Below are positions 9,262 through 19,400 of a stretch of 40,538 nt of DNA, piece by piece. Position 1 is the stretch's first letter. Every line of letters starts with the position of its first letter. The stretch comes from Alphaproteobacteria bacterium (GTDB lineage Bacteria; Pseudomonadota; Alphaproteobacteria; Rickettsiales; UBA3002). The stretch is from positions 1 through 40,538 of the forward strand of contig JALHRI010000014.1 of the NCBI GenBank assembly GCA_022841525.1, read 5' to 3'. The notes beneath the pieces were generated by a model. That model was not told the origin of the DNA and searched no databases. It saw only the letters and a list, made by a program, of their open reading frames with translations. A program made the translations under genes and the position numbers.

Positions 9262-9987
9262 ATGACTGCGAGCAAACCAATTTTTACGCAACTACCCGAA
9301 ACCATGGAAGTGGGCGATGTTGGCCCCTATCTACGTAGTCTGCGCGAGCATTATAAGCTAAACATCAACGACGTGGCACACCGTTTGCACATTCGTCCGA
9401 AATATATCGAAGCAATGGAAGCCGGCCAGTTTGATGTGATGCCTACCAAGGTGTATGCGCGCGGCTACATCGCCAGCTATGCGGAGTTTCTGGGGGTCAA
9501 TCCGGCTCAGGCGGTGGAGCTGTGTTTAGGCACGGCACCAGAGAAAAAAGATGAATTTTTTATGCCGCAACGTGAGTTGAAAACCCAGCGCGGCGCGCCC
9601 AATCCGCGAGTGATGATCGCCGCACTCGCCTTGTGCATGAGCGCGGCGGCAGCGTACTTCTTTTTATTCGCGGATACTGGTACTGCGCCGGATGAGCAGG
9701 CCGAATATCAGCAGATGTCCGAGCCTGCTGCTGAACCGGTTGCCGAAGAGGTGACTACCGAGGAAACGCGGGAGATGGATCTGGTTGAAAATGAAGAAAG
9801 CGTCAGCGCGGTGCCGGAAGATCTGCTGGTACATACGCGGCAATTACTGATGCCCACCGGATCGTTGAAGCGCTGCCTTGTCCGCGGGCAGGCGCTTGCC
9901 TGCGTGCTGTACGATGAAATGACGCCGCAGCGCCGCAGTCTGGTCGATGCGCAGTTTTTATCGGCACCGGGGACACCCACTCCATGA
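9262..9987 (+). CDS. RodZ-like helix-turn-helix membrane protein
   Basis: [59 protein letters not shown], then a TM segment [17 protein letters not shown]. Confidence 0.85.
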   Translation: MTASKPIFTQLPETMEVGDVGPYLRSLREHYKLNINDVAHRLHIRPKYIEAMEAGQFDVMPTKVYARGYIASYAEFLGVNPAQAVELCLGTAPEKKDEFFMPQRELKTQRGAPNPRVMIAALALCMSAAAAYFFLFADTGTAPDEQAEYQQMSEPAAEPVAEEVTTEETREMDLVENEESVSAVPEDLLVHTRQLLMPTGSLKRCLVRGQALACVLYDEMTPQRRSLVDAQFLSAPGTPTP

Positions 9988-11213
9988 TCGCCGCGCGCCG
10001 CATCTCGCTGGCTACGCGCATTGGCCATGTTGCCATTGGTGGCGGCGCACCCGTCGTCGTGCAGTCCATGACAAATACCGATACGGCCGATATTGCAGCC
10101 ACCGTCGCACAGGTAAAATTGCTGAGTGACGCCGGATCGGAAATCGTTCGCATCACGGTGAATAATGATGACGCGGCAAAAGCCGTGCCGTATATTCGTG
10201 AGCAGCTGGGCGCGCTGAACATCCCCACGCCGCTGGTCGGCGATTTTCATTATAACGGTCACCGCTTGCTCACCACCTATCCGGCCATGGCGGATGCGCT
10301 GTGTAAATACCGCATCAATCCCGGAAATGTCGGTGTCGGCGAAAAGCACGACAAGCATTTTGCGCAAATGGTGGAAGTGGCGATAGCGCAAAAAAAACCG
10401 GTGCGCATTGGTGCGAATTTCGGCTCGCTCGATCAGGCCTTGCTCGCCAAAATGATGGATGAAAACGCAAAGCTTCCATCGCCCAAAGAGGCAAACGACG
10501 TCGCGGTGGATGCGCTCGTCGCCTCCGCGCTTAGCAGCGCCGCGCACGCAGAATCGCTGGGGTTACCGGCGCACGACATTATCATTTCATGTAAAGTATC
10601 GTCGGTGCGCGAAGTGGTGAAAGCCTACCGTATGATCGCGGCGCAAAGTGCTTACGCGCTGCATGTGGGCCTTACCGAGGCGGGCATGGGATCCAAAGGC
10701 ATTGTCGCATCCACCGCAGCGCTCAGCGCGTTATTATCCGAAGGCATTGGCGACACGATTCGCGTCTCGCTGACCCCTGAGCCAAACGGTGATCGCACTC
10801 AGGAAGTGCGCGTCGCGCAGGAAATTTTGCAGGTGCTCGGCCTGCGTCATTTCGCGCCGATGGTCACGGCCTGCCCGGGTTGTGGCCGCACCACCAGCAC
10901 CTATTTTCAAGAGCTCGCCGGTGATATTCAAGATTATCTGCGCGCGCGCATGCCGCAGTGGAAGCGCGAGTTTGACGGTGCTGAAGCAATGAACGTGGCG
11001 GTGATGGGCTGCATTGTCAACGGCCCCGGCGAGAGCAAACACGCCAATATCGGCATCTCGCTGCCAGGCACGGGGGAATCACCGATTGCGCCGGTATTCG
11101 AAGACGGCAAGCGCACCGCCATCTTGCGCGGCGAGACGATTGCCGAGGAGTTCAAAGCCATGCTTGAGGCCTACGTCGCGCGTACCTATGCTAAGCGAAA
11201 GGAATGCGCATGA
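9984..11213 (+). CDS. ispG: 4-hydroxy-3-methylbut-2-enyl diphosphate synthase
   Basis: [21 protein letters not shown]...GDFHYNGH...CPGCGRTT...[28 protein letters not shown] overlap with the upstream gene. Confidence 0.97.
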   Translation: MIAARRISLATRIGHVAIGGGAPVVVQSMTNTDTADIAATVAQVKLLSDAGSEIVRITVNNDDAAKAVPYIREQLGALNIPTPLVGDFHYNGHRLLTTYPAMADALCKYRINPGNVGVGEKHDKHFAQMVEVAIAQKKPVRIGANFGSLDQALLAKMMDENAKLPSPKEANDVAVDALVASALSSAAHAESLGLPAHDIIISCKVSSVREVVKAYRMIAAQSAYALHVGLTEAGMGSKGIVASTAALSALLSEGIGDTIRVSLTPEPNGDRTQEVRVAQEILQVLGLRHFAPMVTACPGCGRTTSTYFQELAGDIQDYLRARMPQWKREFDGAEAMNVAVMGCIVNGPGESKHANIGISLPGTGESPIAPVFEDGKRTAILRGETIAEEFKAMLEAYVARTYAKRKECA

Positions 11214-12472
11214 GCAAAGCCCTACAGCCCGTGCGGGGAACGCATGATTTACTTCCTGCAGAATATGCCAAACACGCGCAAGTACGCTCGCGTGTTGAAA
11301 CCATCGCGCAGCGCTACGGTTACGCGCAGATGGATACGCCCATCTTCGAATTCTCTGACGTCTTTCACCGCACGCTGGGCGATACCTCAGATGTGGTCAG
11401 CAAAGAAACCTATAATTTTAATGATCGTGGCGGCGAATCGCTGACGCTCAGACCCGAATTTACCGCCGGTATTGTACGTAGTTTTATTTCCGAAGGCCTG
11501 CAGCAATATACGCCGCTGCGTGTGCTCTATCACGGGCCAGCCTTTCGTTATGAGCGGCCGCAAAAAGGCCGTCAGCGTCAGTTTCATCAGATTGGCTGCG
11601 AGCTTTTAGGCATCGCGAGCTGGCACGCAGATGTGGAAATGATTGCCCTGGCGCACGACGCGCTGGGCGCGCTTGGTTTAGGCGCGCATGTCACGCTGGA
11701 GATCAACACCCTTGGTGATAGCGACAGCCGCGCCGCCTACCGCGAGGTGCTGGTCGATTATCTGCGCGCCCATGCGCATCAACTCTCCGAGGATTCCACG
11801 CGGCGGCTGGAAAAAAATCCGCTGCGCGTGCTCGATTCCAAAGCGGAAGAAGATCGTGAGATCGTGAAAAATGCGCCGCGCCTAAGTGAACATTTGAATG
11901 CCCCGTCGCGTGATTTTTTCGCGCGCGTGAGCGATGGGTTGTCCGCACTTGGGATTGCGTGTGCGCGCAATGAATCGCTGGTGCGCGGCCTTGATTATTA
12001 CAATCACACCGTGTTCGAATTCACGACCCAGATGCTCGGTGCGCAGGGCACGGTACTTGCCGGTGGTCGCTACGATGCGCTGGTGAAAACCATGGGCGGC
12101 CCCGATACTCCGGGCATTGGGTTTGCCGCCGGTATGGAGCGTTTGGTGGGTCTGCGCGATGCGCTTGGCACGCAGGCGCCCGAACCGGTCACGCTCGATG
12201 TGGCCGTGATCGCGATGAGTGAAGCGCTGGAAAACGATGCACTGAAGCTTGCCCATGAATTGCGCGCGGCAGACTTTCGCGTGGAGATGGCCTATAGCGG
12301 CAATGTCGGCAAACGCCTCAAACGCGCAGATAAACTAGGTGTTCGCGTGGCCATTGTCCTTGGCGAAGAGGAAGCCACGCGCGGTGAAGTGGTGGTGAAA
12401 CATTTGGCGGATGGTACGCAGCAAACGATCAGCAAAGCTGCGCTGTTGACAGAGCTTGGCAAGCTGGTTTAA
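11210..12472 (+). CDS. hisS: histidyl-tRNA synthetase
   Basis: [12 protein letters not shown]...[14 protein letters not shown]...[25 protein letters not shown]...[15 protein letters not shown]...[14 protein letters not shown] overlap with ispG. Confidence 0.97.
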   Translation: MSKALQPVRGTHDLLPAEYAKHAQVRSRVETIAQRYGYAQMDTPIFEFSDVFHRTLGDTSDVVSKETYNFNDRGGESLTLRPEFTAGIVRSFISEGLQQYTPLRVLYHGPAFRYERPQKGRQRQFHQIGCELLGIASWHADVEMIALAHDALGALGLGAHVTLEINTLGDSDSRAAYREVLVDYLRAHAHQLSEDSTRRLEKNPLRVLDSKAEEDREIVKNAPRLSEHLNAPSRDFFARVSDGLSALGIACARNESLVRGLDYYNHTVFEFTTQMLGAQGTVLAGGRYDALVKTMGGPDTPGIGFAAGMERLVGLRDALGTQAPEPVTLDVAVIAMSEALENDALKLAHELRAADFRVEMAYSGNVGKRLKRADKLGVRVAIVLGEEEATRGEVVVKHLADGTQQTISKAALLTELGKLV

Positions 12473-12480
12473 GGGCACGT

Positions 12481-12516
12481 GTCATCCCGCGCGCGTCGCG
12501 AGGTCACCGTGATGAC
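12481..12516. repeat. short imperfect inverted repeat, possibly a decayed relative of the 7302 element
   Basis: GTCATCccgcgcgcgtcgcgaggtcaccgtGATGAC in the hisS-prfA gap. Confidence 0.4.
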
Positions 12517-12537
12517 GAGCAAGATAGGATAAGGCAC

Positions 12538-13605
12538 ATGAGCTTAGGAAAAAAACTCGAAGGATTGATTGCGCGGCACGACGAACTGCGTGAGGCGATT
12601 TCTTCGCCCGATAAGCTAAAAGGCGGCGAGTTTGCCAAATTATCGAAAGAATATTCTGATCTAACGCCGATTGTGGAAACCGTACTGGCGCTCAAAACCG
12701 CCGAGGAAGAACGCGCACAAGCGCTCGAGCTGCTGAAAGATCCGGAAATGAAAGCGATGGCGGAAGAAGAAATCGCCGCGCTCGATAAGCTGATCCCCAA
12801 GCTCACCAGCGATTTGCAAATTTCGCTGTTGCCCAAAGACGAGGCGGATGCCAAAAACGCGATTATCGAAGTGCGCGCGGGCACTGGCGGCGATGAAGCC
12901 GCGCTCTTTGCGGCCGATTTATTCCGCATGTATCAGCGCTTTTCTGAGCTTCAGGGTTGGAAGTTTGAAGTGCTGGAAATTGCCGATACCGGCCTGGGGG
13001 GCTACCGCGAAGCATCGGCCAGCATTTCAGGTAAAAACGTGTTTGAGAAACTGAAATTTGAATCCGGCGTGCACCGCGTACAGCGTGTGCCCACTACCGA
13101 AACGCAAGGGCGTATTCATACTTCAGCAGCAACCGTTGCCGTGCTTCCTGAAGCCGAAGAAGTCGATATTCAAATCAACGAAAACGATTTGCGCATTGAC
13201 GTGTTTCGCTCAAGCGGCCCGGGCGGTCAGTCGGTCAACACCACCGATTCGGCGGTACGCATCGTGCATATTCCCACCGGTATTACCGTGCAGCAGCAGG
13301 ACGAAAAATCGCAGCATAAAAATAAAGCCAAGGCGCTGAAAGTGCTGCGCGCGCGGCTGTACGATATGGAATATCAAAAACGCGAGGCAGAGCGCTCGGC
13401 GTCGCGCAAAGGGCAGGTGGGCTCGGGCGACCGCTCCGAGCGCATTCGTACCTATAATTTTCCGCAAGGCCGCGTCACCGATCACCGTATCAACTTAACG
13501 CAGTATAATTTGGACGAAGTGATGAGTGGCGGCGGCCTGAAAGATTTCTGCGACGCGCTTATCGCCGAAGACCAGGCCGAGAAACTCGCGAGCTTGAAGG
13601 AATAA
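12538..13605 (+). CDS. prfA: peptide chain release factor 1
   Basis: [23 protein letters not shown]...[29 protein letters not shown]...[26 protein letters not shown]. Confidence 0.98.
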   Translation: MSLGKKLEGLIARHDELREAISSPDKLKGGEFAKLSKEYSDLTPIVETVLALKTAEEERAQALELLKDPEMKAMAEEEIAALDKLIPKLTSDLQISLLPKDEADAKNAIIEVRAGTGGDEAALFAADLFRMYQRFSELQGWKFEVLEIADTGLGGYREASASISGKNVFEKLKFESGVHRVQRVPTTETQGRIHTSAATVAVLPEAEEVDIQINENDLRIDVFRSSGPGGQSVNTTDSAVRIVHIPTGITVQQQDEKSQHKNKAKALKVLRARLYDMEYQKREAERSASRKGQVGSGDRSERIRTYNFPQGRVTDHRINLTQYNLDEVMSGGGLKDFCDALIAEDQAEKLASLKE

Positions 13606-13609
13606 TTCG

Positions 13610-14506
13610 ATGATCCGATCATCTGATGATCTGATGATCCGTGAATCGGTGATGCACTTCCTCAACACCGCCACCACTACCCTGACGCAAGCGGGCATTG
13701 ACACCGCTGCACTGGATGCGCGGGTGCTGCTTCAGCATGTGCTTGATGTATCGCCTGAGTGGCTGGTGGCGCATGCGCACGCGCCGCTGAGCGAAGAGGC
13801 GCAGGCGCGCTTTAGCGCCGCCATTTCCCGCCGCGCGCGTCATGAGCCGGTGGCCTACATCACCGGCTATCAGGATTTTTGGAAAGACCGTTTTGCCGTA
13901 TCTCCCGCGACGCTGATTCCAAGGCCGGATAGTGAAACCCTGATCGAGGCAGCACTCACACTCTACGCGCATCAGCCTCCTGCAACGCTACTGGATTTGG
14001 GCACCGGCACGGGCTGCCTTGCCCTTTCGCTGCTGCGCGAATTTCCATCTGCGCACGCGCTGGGCGTTGATCTTCGCGAAGACGCGCTGGCTGTGGCTTT
14101 GCGCAATGCACAAGCCTTAGGGCTTGATCAGCGCATCACCTTTGCGTGCGGCGATATGGCCGATGAAGCCAGCCTGCCTGCACTTCCTGAAACATTTGAT
14201 CTTATCATCAGTAACCCGCCTTATATTCCAACCACCCAGATGCATACGCTGCCTGCAAGCGTTGGGGGGTTCGAACCGCCAAGCGCACTTGACGGCGGAA
14301 CGCAAGGATTAAATTATTACGCCGCGTGTTTTAAGTGGTTGCCAAAACGTATGCATGACTCTAGTGTTTGCTTGTTTGAAGTTGGTTACGATCAGGCAGA
14401 AGATGTTGCGCTGCTGGCGAAACATCACATGACGTGCACCACACAAACCTATAACGATCTGGCGGGACATGCACGCGTGGTAAGCATCACTCGGCAAGCC
14501 AGATAA
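13610..14506 (+). CDS. prmC: release factor glutamine methyltransferase
   Basis: LIPRPDSETLIEAAL...LLDLGTGTGCLALSLL...DLIISNPPYIP. True start uncertain (13610, 13634 or 13652) because of GATGATC repeats. Confidence 0.95.
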   Translation: MIRSSDDLMIRESVMHFLNTATTTLTQAGIDTAALDARVLLQHVLDVSPEWLVAHAHAPLSEEAQARFSAAISRRARHEPVAYITGYQDFWKDRFAVSPATLIPRPDSETLIEAALTLYAHQPPATLLDLGTGTGCLALSLLREFPSAHALGVDLREDALAVALRNAQALGLDQRITFACGDMADEASLPALPETFDLIISNPPYIPTTQMHTLPASVGGFEPPSALDGGTQGLNYYAACFKWLPKRMHDSSVCLFEVGYDQAEDVALLAKHHMTCTTQTYNDLAGHARVVSITRQAR

Positions 14507-14522
14507 AAACAACGAGGCAAGT

Positions 14523-15056
14523 ATGCGAAATAACAATCCGAACCGCAAAAGCGGCATGAAACATCGTCATAATAATGGCGGGCGTCGTTATAATAACGGC
14601 GGTGGATCAGGCGGTCGCTCGCAGTCGGATCATCAGAATCTCTCGCGTCAGAAACATCACGCCAGCCAGATGCGCGATAAGTTTCAGGCCCTCGCGCAGG
14701 ATGCACAGCGCAGCGGCGAGCGGGTGGATGCCGAATATTATCTCCAGCATGTCGATCATTATATGCGCGTACTGGCGGACATTGCTCTCATCGAAGCGGA
14801 GCGTTACGCCCATCTGCGCGAGCAGCAGGCAAGCGCTACCGATGCTGAGGGAGCCGATGCACCCGCAGAGATGGGCGCGGAAGAAGGCGCTCCTGATGCG
14901 GAGCAAAACCAGCGCCGCCGCATGCATGCACGCCCAGCGCGCCACTATAGCGGCGAAGGTGCTGATGCTGCCGCGCCTGCTGAAATCCTCCCCCACACCC
15001 CGCGCGAAATCCCGCTTCCTGCATCGATTATTCCGGAAATTTCAGCCGGACAATAA
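14523..15056 (+). CDS. DUF4167 domain protein
   Basis: MRNNNPNRKSGMKHRHNNGGRRYNNG...FQALAQDAQRSGERVDAEYYLQHVDHYMRVL, an alphaproteobacterial DUF4167 signature. Confidence 0.9.
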   Translation: MRNNNPNRKSGMKHRHNNGGRRYNNGGGSGGRSQSDHQNLSRQKHHASQMRDKFQALAQDAQRSGERVDAEYYLQHVDHYMRVLADIALIEAERYAHLREQQASATDAEGADAPAEMGAEEGAPDAEQNQRRRMHARPARHYSGEGADAAAPAEILPHTPREIPLPASIIPEISAGQ

Positions 15057-15065
15057 GTCTCGAGG

Positions 15066-16595
15066 CTATTCCTGACGGAAGGCTTTGCCGAATGATTCGC
15101 CGATGGGGCGGAAGAGGTAAGAAAGCATGGTGCGCGAGCCGGTGACGATCAGCGTATCGACCGGCATGCCAGGCGAGAGGGTAATATCTTCCACCTCTAC
15201 CAGTTCGCTTGCTGGCACCTCAATTTTCGCAATGTAAAATGCCTGACCGGTGGCCTGATCATCGAAGCGGTCGGCAGAAACAGTCGTCACCTCGCCTTCC
15301 AGCGTGCGGTATTTGCGCGCCGATAACCCGGTAAAGCGCACCTGGGCTTTCAGTCCCTGATGCACGACTTCAATATCGTAGGGCGATACGCGCGCTTCTA
15401 CGGTGAGCTTATCGCCAGTCGGGATGATGCTCATGATGGTGTCGCCCGGCTTGATGACGCCGCCTTTGGTAAAAATGCGCAAGCCCGTGACCTGACCGGC
15501 AATGGGTGAGGTGATTTCAATACGCTTGGCAATATCGTCGCTGGCGCGCTGTTGTTCTTCCAGCGTGCCAAGCTGCACCTGGGTTTCTTTCAGCTCGGCG
15601 ACGACTTTATTGATGAAATCATTCTGCACGTTGATTTTTTCGATCTTCGCTTCGTTGATGGTTTGCTTGGCGCGCGAAATCATCGCTTGCGCCTGACCGC
15701 GCTCACCAATCATGGCGGCGGCCTGACGCTCGAGCGCAAGCAGGCGCGGGCGTACTGCATTGCCGTTTTGTAGTAGTTGTTGCACGGTGCGGATTTCTTC
15801 GTTGAGCAGCGCAATCTGGCTGGAGGCGGAGGCGATTTGCTGCTGCAGCCCGCCAATTTCTTCCTGACTTTGTGCCATTTTCTGACCCAGCACGCTTAGC
15901 TGACCTTCCACTGCATCGCGGCGCGAGATGAACAAACGCTCCTGCGCATCAATCGCAGCGGCTACTTCGTTATCGGTCGCGGCTTTCTCCAGCAGCACTG
16001 CCGGGAAGGTGACGGCATCGGCGCCGTCACGCTCGGCGATTAAGCGCGCTTCGCTGGCCTTCGCCGCCATCCACTGGCCGTATACCAGATTCTGCCGCGC
16101 CGATGCCGAGGTGGGATCCAGCTGTACCAGCACTTCGCCCTCACGCACGCGGCTGCCTTCTTTCACCAGAATTTCCTTCACGATGCCGCCTTCTAAATGC
16201 TGAATATCTTTGCGGCCTTCATCCACCACTAACTTGCCGGGGGCGACCGCGCCGGTGGCCATCGGCATGATCGCTGCCCATAGCAATATGCCGCCTAAAA
16301 TCACCACGCTTAGCCACATGCCGCGCACCAGCATCGGCCGCGCCATGGATTCAGGCGTCGGCGCGCCTCCAGGCGCTGAGGGCACCAGCCACTGAGAAAT
16401 ACGATCAAGGATCGCTGAGGCATGTTGCAGGCGTTTGACCTGTTCGCGGCGCGGATCGGTGGAGGAAGAACGCGTGTTCGCCGTGCGCGAAAAATCAGCG
16501 CGTGGCATTGGTTTTTTGGCAGGAGAGGCGGCGTGTTTTTTCGCATCCTGCGCCTTGAGATAGCTGCTACGATCAAACGGTGGGGGTGATTGCAT
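15066..16595 (-). CDS. HlyD family type I secretion periplasmic adaptor
   Basis: GGILLWAAIMPMATGAVAPGKLVVDEGRKDIQHLEGGIVKEILVKEGSRVREGEVLVQLD...ITSPIAGQVTGLRIFTKGGVIKPG. Confidence 0.93.
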   Translation of the reverse strand: MQSPPPFDRSSYLKAQDAKKHAASPAKKPMPRADFSRTANTRSSSTDPRREQVKRLQHASAILDRISQWLVPSAPGGAPTPESMARPMLVRGMWLSVVILGGILLWAAIMPMATGAVAPGKLVVDEGRKDIQHLEGGIVKEILVKEGSRVREGEVLVQLDPTSASARQNLVYGQWMAAKASEARLIAERDGADAVTFPAVLLEKAATDNEVAAAIDAQERLFISRRDAVEGQLSVLGQKMAQSQEEIGGLQQQIASASSQIALLNEEIRTVQQLLQNGNAVRPRLLALERQAAAMIGERGQAQAMISRAKQTINEAKIEKINVQNDFINKVVAELKETQVQLGTLEEQQRASDDIAKRIEITSPIAGQVTGLRIFTKGGVIKPGDTIMSIIPTGDKLTVEARVSPYDIEVVHQGLKAQVRFTGLSARKYRTLEGEVTTVSADRFDDQATGQAFYIAKIEVPASELVEVEDITLSPGMPVDTLIVTGSRTMLSYLFRPIGESFGKAFRQE

Positions 16596-18337
16596 TATTC
16601 ACGCTCCTCATCGCTGGCTTTGGGTGCGCGGGCGATTTTTGCCTGCGGTTTTGCTTCCTTCGGGGTATAACGTAGCATGATATTGTGCCGCGTATCATAC
16701 GCTTCGACCATACCTGCGCGCAGTGCCATAATGTTATCGACACTTGCAAGAATCGTCGGCCGGTGCGCGACCACGACGCAGGTGACGGCCTCGGCTTTCA
16801 ACATCGCCAGCACATTCAAAAGCGCGCGTTCGCCGTCGCCGTCGAGGTTGTTATTGGGCTCATCCAGCACCACAAATTTCGGCCTGCCGTAAAGCGCGCG
16901 CGCCAGCCCCACGCGCTGCAGCTGACCGGGCGAGAGCAAGCCGCCGCCAGGCAAATACGGCGTATCGTAGCCTTGAGGAAGTTGCAAAATCAGCTCATGC
17001 ACCTGCGCGCGGGTGGCGGCTTCGATCACGGCGGCATCGTCAATGTTCTCGCGCATGCGTGCGATATTTTGCTTGATGCTGCCGACAAATAATTCCACCT
17101 GCTGCGGAAGGTAGCCGACATATTGACCGAAATCTTCGCGCGCCCACTGATAGACATCTGCACCATCCAGCCGCACGCGACCATGCGAGGGCGGATAAAT
17201 ACCGATCAGACATTTAGCGAGGGTCGATTTTCCAGCGCCGCTGGGGCCAATGATACCGAGCGATTCGCCGGGATTCATTTTGAAACTGATGCCGCGCAAA
17301 ATCGCCGGTTTTCTCGGTGGTGTGTAGACCAGCGTTTCCACCTCCAGCGCACCTTTGGGAGCAGGCAAAATCGTGGTGCCGTGCGCAGGCAGATGATCGC
17401 CCAGCAGGCGGTTGAGGCGCTGGTAGGCATCGCGCGCGAGGCTGTATTGCCGCCACAGGCCAATCAACCCATCAAACGGAGCGACGACCCGCGAAATCAG
17501 AATGCTGGCAGCAATCATCCCACCGCCGGTGAGTTCGTTTTCTAAAACAAGTAGCGCGCCGATACCGGTGATCATAATTTGCAAAATCAGGCGCAGACTA
17601 CGGCTGATGCCTTGCAGCGTGGCGCTGCGTTTTTGCGCTAAATCCTGATCCGCCAGACCCGATTCATAGACTGACTTCCAGCCTTTAAGCACGCTGCTCA
17701 TCATGCCCATGGCCTGAATGGTTTCAGCATTTTGTGAGAGCAAATCCGCCGCGAGCTGGCTTTGTACATTCGCACTGGATGCGCGCATGAGCGGCTTGCG
17801 CGTGGCGTATTCATTCAGCAGCGCCATGCCGACAAATATCACCATGCTGATAAGCGCGATCGTCCCCAAGATCGGGTGGATCAGGTAAATCACGATTACA
17901 AATAAAATCGACCACGGCGCATCGGCAATGGTCGGCGCGCCCGAGGCAATGAAGTTTTTAATCGTCTGAATTTCGCGCAGCTGCTGACCGGCAGTCACAC
18001 CCGGATACATCGAGGCAGCGTGCACCGCACGGGTCAGCACATCAAAACAAATATGCTCCTCCAACCACTCGATGGTTTTGGCAATCACCGCCGAGCGGAC
18101 GCTATAAATCAGGCCGAAAAACGCCATCGCGCCGAGCGTGATGATGGAAAGCCCAATCAGCGTATCGATGCTGCGGGTGGTGAATACGCGGTCAAATACT
18201 TGCAGCGAGTAAATCGGCACCATCAGGCTGAGCAGATTCATCGCCAGCGAAAAACACAGCACATACATTCCCACGCGTTTAAGCGACACGAGGGCCCGGC
18301 TAAGCGAGGTAGCAGCTTCAGGCGAGGAGTGCATCAT
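16595..18337 (-). CDS. type I secretion system permease/ATPase (PrtD/PrsD-like)
   Basis: Walker A IIGPSGAGKSTLAKCLIG, signature LSPGQLQRVGLARALYG, Walker B FVVLDEPNNNLD; N-terminal TM domain. TAATG overlap with the adaptor gene. Confidence 0.93.
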   Translation of the reverse strand: MMHSSPEAATSLSRALVSLKRVGMYVLCFSLAMNLLSLMVPIYSLQVFDRVFTTRSIDTLIGLSIITLGAMAFFGLIYSVRSAVIAKTIEWLEEHICFDVLTRAVHAASMYPGVTAGQQLREIQTIKNFIASGAPTIADAPWSILFVIVIYLIHPILGTIALISMVIFVGMALLNEYATRKPLMRASSANVQSQLAADLLSQNAETIQAMGMMSSVLKGWKSVYESGLADQDLAQKRSATLQGISRSLRLILQIMITGIGALLVLENELTGGGMIAASILISRVVAPFDGLIGLWRQYSLARDAYQRLNRLLGDHLPAHGTTILPAPKGALEVETLVYTPPRKPAILRGISFKMNPGESLGIIGPSGAGKSTLAKCLIGIYPPSHGRVRLDGADVYQWAREDFGQYVGYLPQQVELFVGSIKQNIARMRENIDDAAVIEAATRAQVHELILQLPQGYDTPYLPGGGLLSPGQLQRVGLARALYGRPKFVVLDEPNNNLDGDGERALLNVLAMLKAEAVTCVVVAHRPTILASVDNIMALRAGMVEAYDTRHNIMLRYTPKEAKPQAKIARAPKASDEERE

Positions 18338-18441
18338 GCAGCTAGCTTGATGGGTGCCTGCGCGCTCGTCAAGTATTGCGGCGCAGAGCGTTGCAATCTC
18401 GCATGATTCGCGCCCGCCTGCGGCGCAATTGCCATTGCTGC

Positions 18442-19341
18442 TTAGCCAGTGTGTTTTTGGGTGCGGTGCAAGGCATCGCGGCGGGCAATGATAAACGCGC
18501 TGGCGATAATAATCAGGCTGCCCATCACAGTGGAAGAGCCTAGCGTTTCAGCAAAAAACAGATAGGCAAAGATGCTGGTAAAAATCAGGCGGCTAAAGTC
18601 AAACGGCATGAGGCTGACGATGGAAGTGAGGCTGTACGCCTTCACCATCAGCACATGCGCCACCAGCGAGGTCACGGCCACGCAGAAAATGAGCGCCGCC
18701 TCGTGCAGGGTAAGCAGCCGCCAGACATGGTGGGCAAACGGCAGAGAAAACACGCTCATCAGCACCGTCATTAAAAATACGATGCGCAGCGCGGGTTCCG
18801 TGCGGGTGAGCGATTTGACCACCATGCCCGCCACTGCCCATAGCGAGGTGGTAAACAACACCACAAACCCATGCATGTTGGCTGCAGAAAGATCCGGATT
18901 GAGAATGATCAACGTGCCGCCAAACCCTGCCAGCAAGCACAGCCAGCGCAGGGCGCTGGATTCTTCTTTCAAAAACACAACAGCAAACAGACTGGTAAAT
19001 AACGGCGCGGTGAAACTAAGCGCGGTGGCCACGGTTAAATCCATCGTCACGATGCAGTAGGTCCAAAGCTGCATGCCCAGCATGCCAATCAGCGCCCGCC
19101 AGCCATGGGCGAAGGGTCTATCCGTGCGCATGGTGGCAATGCCTGCGCGCATCACAAACGGCAGCAGCAGCACCAGTGCAAACAGATTGCGCCAGGAAAC
19201 AATCAACGAGCTGTGCATGGTATCTGAGGCCAGGCGCATGAAACTATTCATCAGCGAAAACATCGCAGACGAGCCCACCATGCAGCAGGCCGCGAGCATA
19301 AAGGCGCGGTTGAGAGAAGGCGAACGAAGCATGCTTGGCAT
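18442..19341 (-). CDS. EamA/DMT family transporter
   Basis: Multi-TM; SFTAPLFTSLFAVVFLKEESSALRWLCLLAGFGGTLIILNPD. Start near 19341 or 19332; the longer track ORF overlaps glnD. Confidence 0.88.
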   Translation of the reverse strand: MPSMLRSPSLNRAFMLAACCMVGSSAMFSLMNSFMRLASDTMHSSLIVSWRNLFALVLLLPFVMRAGIATMRTDRPFAHGWRALIGMLGMQLWTYCIVTMDLTVATALSFTAPLFTSLFAVVFLKEESSALRWLCLLAGFGGTLIILNPDLSAANMHGFVVLFTTSLWAVAGMVVKSLTRTEPALRIVFLMTVLMSVFSLPFAHHVWRLLTLHEAALIFCVAVTSLVAHVLMVKAYSLTSIVSLMPFDFSRLIFTSIFAYLFFAETLGSSTVMGSLIIIASAFIIARRDALHRTQKHTG

Positions 19342-19400
19342 AAGGTTCATAAAACGATAAGCTGCGCATAACCGATTGTTGAGGCGCATACTATTAAAAT

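Noticed and set aside
9708-10547. 279-aa minus-strand ORF opposite the RodZ-like gene and ispG
   Set aside because: Lies antisense to well-supported ispG; translation is His/Arg-rich with no family pattern, a typical shadow ORF of codon bias.
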